16,947 bases of DNA from contig JAJJLU010004191.1 in NCBI GenBank assembly GCA_023807065.1, forward strand, positions 1 through 16,947. Reading direction: 5' to 3'. This document shows positions 16,547 to 16,947 of the stretch, piece by piece. Made by a program: the position numbers and the translations under genes. The notes beneath the pieces are model-generated. The model was not told the DNA's origin and ran no database searches. It worked only from the letters and a program-made list of their open reading frames with translations. The first letter of the stretch is position 1. Each line of letters opens with the position of its first letter. The stretch is from Isotricha intestinalis (Eukaryota > Ciliophora > Litostomatea > Vestibuliferida > Isotrichidae).

Positions 16547-16550
16547 TTAG
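16543..16550. other. Junction between AT-rich eukaryotic DNA and bacterial DNA
   Basis: Left of this point the minus strand carries the repeat coiled-coil frame, in A/T-dominated DNA. Right of it the plus strand carries a bacterial acetyltransferase frame in DNA of roughly 40% G+C. Both frames hit stops within about 20 bases on the wrong side (16547-16549 for the minus frame, 16525-16527 for the plus frame), which fixes the breakpoint to within a few bases. No inverted repeat, target duplication or telomere-like repeat is seen at the point. Confidence 0.8.
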
Positions 16551-16788
16551 AAATGATTCTTATGAACTTGGCTGGATAATTGCACAGCGGCATGGGGGAA
16601 ACGGCTACGCCGGTGAATTGACTGAAAGCATTATTAACTATGCAAAACGCAAACACATTTCAAAACTGATAATTGAATGTGATAAGCGTCAAACAGTAAC
16701 AAAACACATTGCTGAAAAATTCGGATTTGTATTTACCGCTGATGAAGACGATTTGTCAGTTTATGAGCTGGAGCTAAACATACTATAA
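16543..16788 (+). CDS. GNAT family N-acetyltransferase, C-terminal part only
   Basis: The 81 visible residues match the second half of a GNAT acetyltransferase: YELGWIIAQRHGGNGYAGEL is the beta4-alpha3 region, with the acetyl-CoA pyrophosphate loop Q-R-x-G-G-N-G-Y-A, followed by LIIECDKRQTVTKHIAEKFG (motif B, usually D..N..S..v.eK.GF). The first 80-90 residues, including the N-terminal strands, are missing because the frame begins at the junction. The TTG at 16543 is merely the first possible start after a stop, not a real one. Codon use (CGG, GGC, CTG, ACG) differs sharply from the rest of the window and is bacterial. The acceptor substrate is unknown. An alpha/beta hydrolase gene follows on the same strand after 60 bp, as in a bacterial operon. 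Confidence 0.88.
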   Translation: MIRNDSYELGWIIAQRHGGNGYAGELTESIINYAKRKHISKLIIECDKRQTVTKHIAEKFGFVFTADEDDLSVYELELNIL

Positions 16789-16833
16789 AGCCGATATTTT
16801 TAATCATAAGGGCAAGGAAAACAAAATAAAATC

Positions 16834-16839
16834 GAGGGA
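16834..16839 (+). promoter_or_regulatory. Shine-Dalgarno sequence of the hydrolase gene
   Basis: GAGGGA lies about nine bases before the ATG at 16849, a normal bacterial ribosome-binding distance. It confirms the start and shows that this end of the window kept bacterial translation signals, unlike the A-run contexts of the eukaryotic genes. Confidence 0.75.
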
Positions 16840-16848
16840 GCACACGCT

Positions 16849-16947
16849 ATGTATATTACGGTCAACTCAGTTAAGCTTTATTACGAAAAGACGGGAAACG
16901 GCAGTCCGCTTATTATGGTGCATTGCAACAGTATGAGCCATAAGATT
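16849..16947 (+). CDS. Alpha/beta hydrolase, first 33 codons, cut by the window end
   Basis: The frame starts MYITVNSVKLYYEKTGNG and continues SPLIMVHCNSMSHKI to the last base. This is the standard opening of bacterial alpha/beta hydrolases: a first strand pair (V-x-L-x-Y-E-x-x-G), a G-x-G/S-x-P-L turn, then the strand leading to the oxyanion-hole HG motif. Here HG is HC and the usual GNGEDH-type loop reads CNSMSH, so the oxyanion hole may be unusual. The catalytic serine, acid and histidine lie beyond the window. It belongs with the acetyltransferase fragment as one piece of bacterial DNA. Confidence 0.82.
   Translation, partial: MYITVNSVKLYYEKTGNGSPLIMVHCNSMSHKI

Noticed and set aside
16543..16788. 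Acetyltransferase as a functional gene acquired and expressed by the host
   Set aside because: It lacks its N-terminal half, has no host-like start context, keeps bacterial codon use and is followed by an unaltered bacterial ribosome-binding site.
1..16947. tRNA, rRNA or CRISPR features
   Set aside because: I scanned for T-loop-like GGTTCRA motifs, conserved rRNA blocks and regularly spaced repeats; the only regular array is the 42-bp coding repeat at 16263-16472.

Overview
The window is an extremely AT-rich stretch of a eukaryotic nuclear genome, almost certainly a unicellular protist, with about 0.4 kb of much more GC-rich bacterial DNA joined to its right end. The protein families are eukaryotic throughout: a MADS-box factor, a bZIP factor, an RBR ubiquitin ligase, an IQ/MORN protein with a lipidation N-terminus, a VwkA-like von Willebrand A protein, and a large two-pass membrane protein of a kind I associate with ciliates. 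All nine intact genes are single open exons and the intergenic DNA is nearly pure A/T. A ciliate is the best guess, perhaps an anaerobic gut litostome, because the bacterial piece looks like a gut Firmicute. That is inference; another anaerobic protist is not excluded. Eight intact genes end in TAA and the MADS gene ends in TGA, with no internal stops over about 3,600 codons, so these genes use the standard code and not the UAR=Gln code of Tetrahymena or Paramecium.

Layout. Positions 1-1576 hold only decayed material: a coiled-coil gene fragment cut by the left edge, a DUF285 (BspA-type leucine-rich repeat) remnant on the minus strand, and a stop-interrupted membrane-protein-like frame on the plus strand. 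Next come the two-pass membrane protein (minus), another stop-interrupted and frameshifted remnant (3594-3900, minus), and an aldo-keto reductase (minus) that diverges over 116 bp from a coiled-coil protein gene (plus). The MADS-box gene and a bZIP gene with a transmembrane segment (both plus) follow. The bZIP gene converges on the IQ/MORN gene (minus), which is followed by the membrane-anchored RBR ligase (minus). A small multi-pass membrane protein (plus) and the von Willebrand A / zinc-ribbon protein (minus) converge. A 5'-truncated coiled-coil gene built on a 42-bp tandem repeat (minus) then runs straight into bacterial DNA at about 16,547.

The bacterial end has the 3' part of a GNAT acetyltransferase gene, a 60-bp gap, a Shine-Dalgarno sequence and the first 33 codons of an alpha/beta hydrolase. 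Its abrupt change of composition and intact bacterial gene layout point to an assembly or amplification chimera more than to old lateral transfer.

The genes do not form one pathway. They are independent eukaryotic transcription units, with two DNA-binding regulators side by side and several membrane-associated signalling or scaffold proteins. The points most worth a second look are the bZIP factor with the layout of a membrane-released (ATF6/CREB3-like) regulator, the chimeric junction, and the set of decayed frames in which in-frame TAA/TAG often fall where glutamine would fit.
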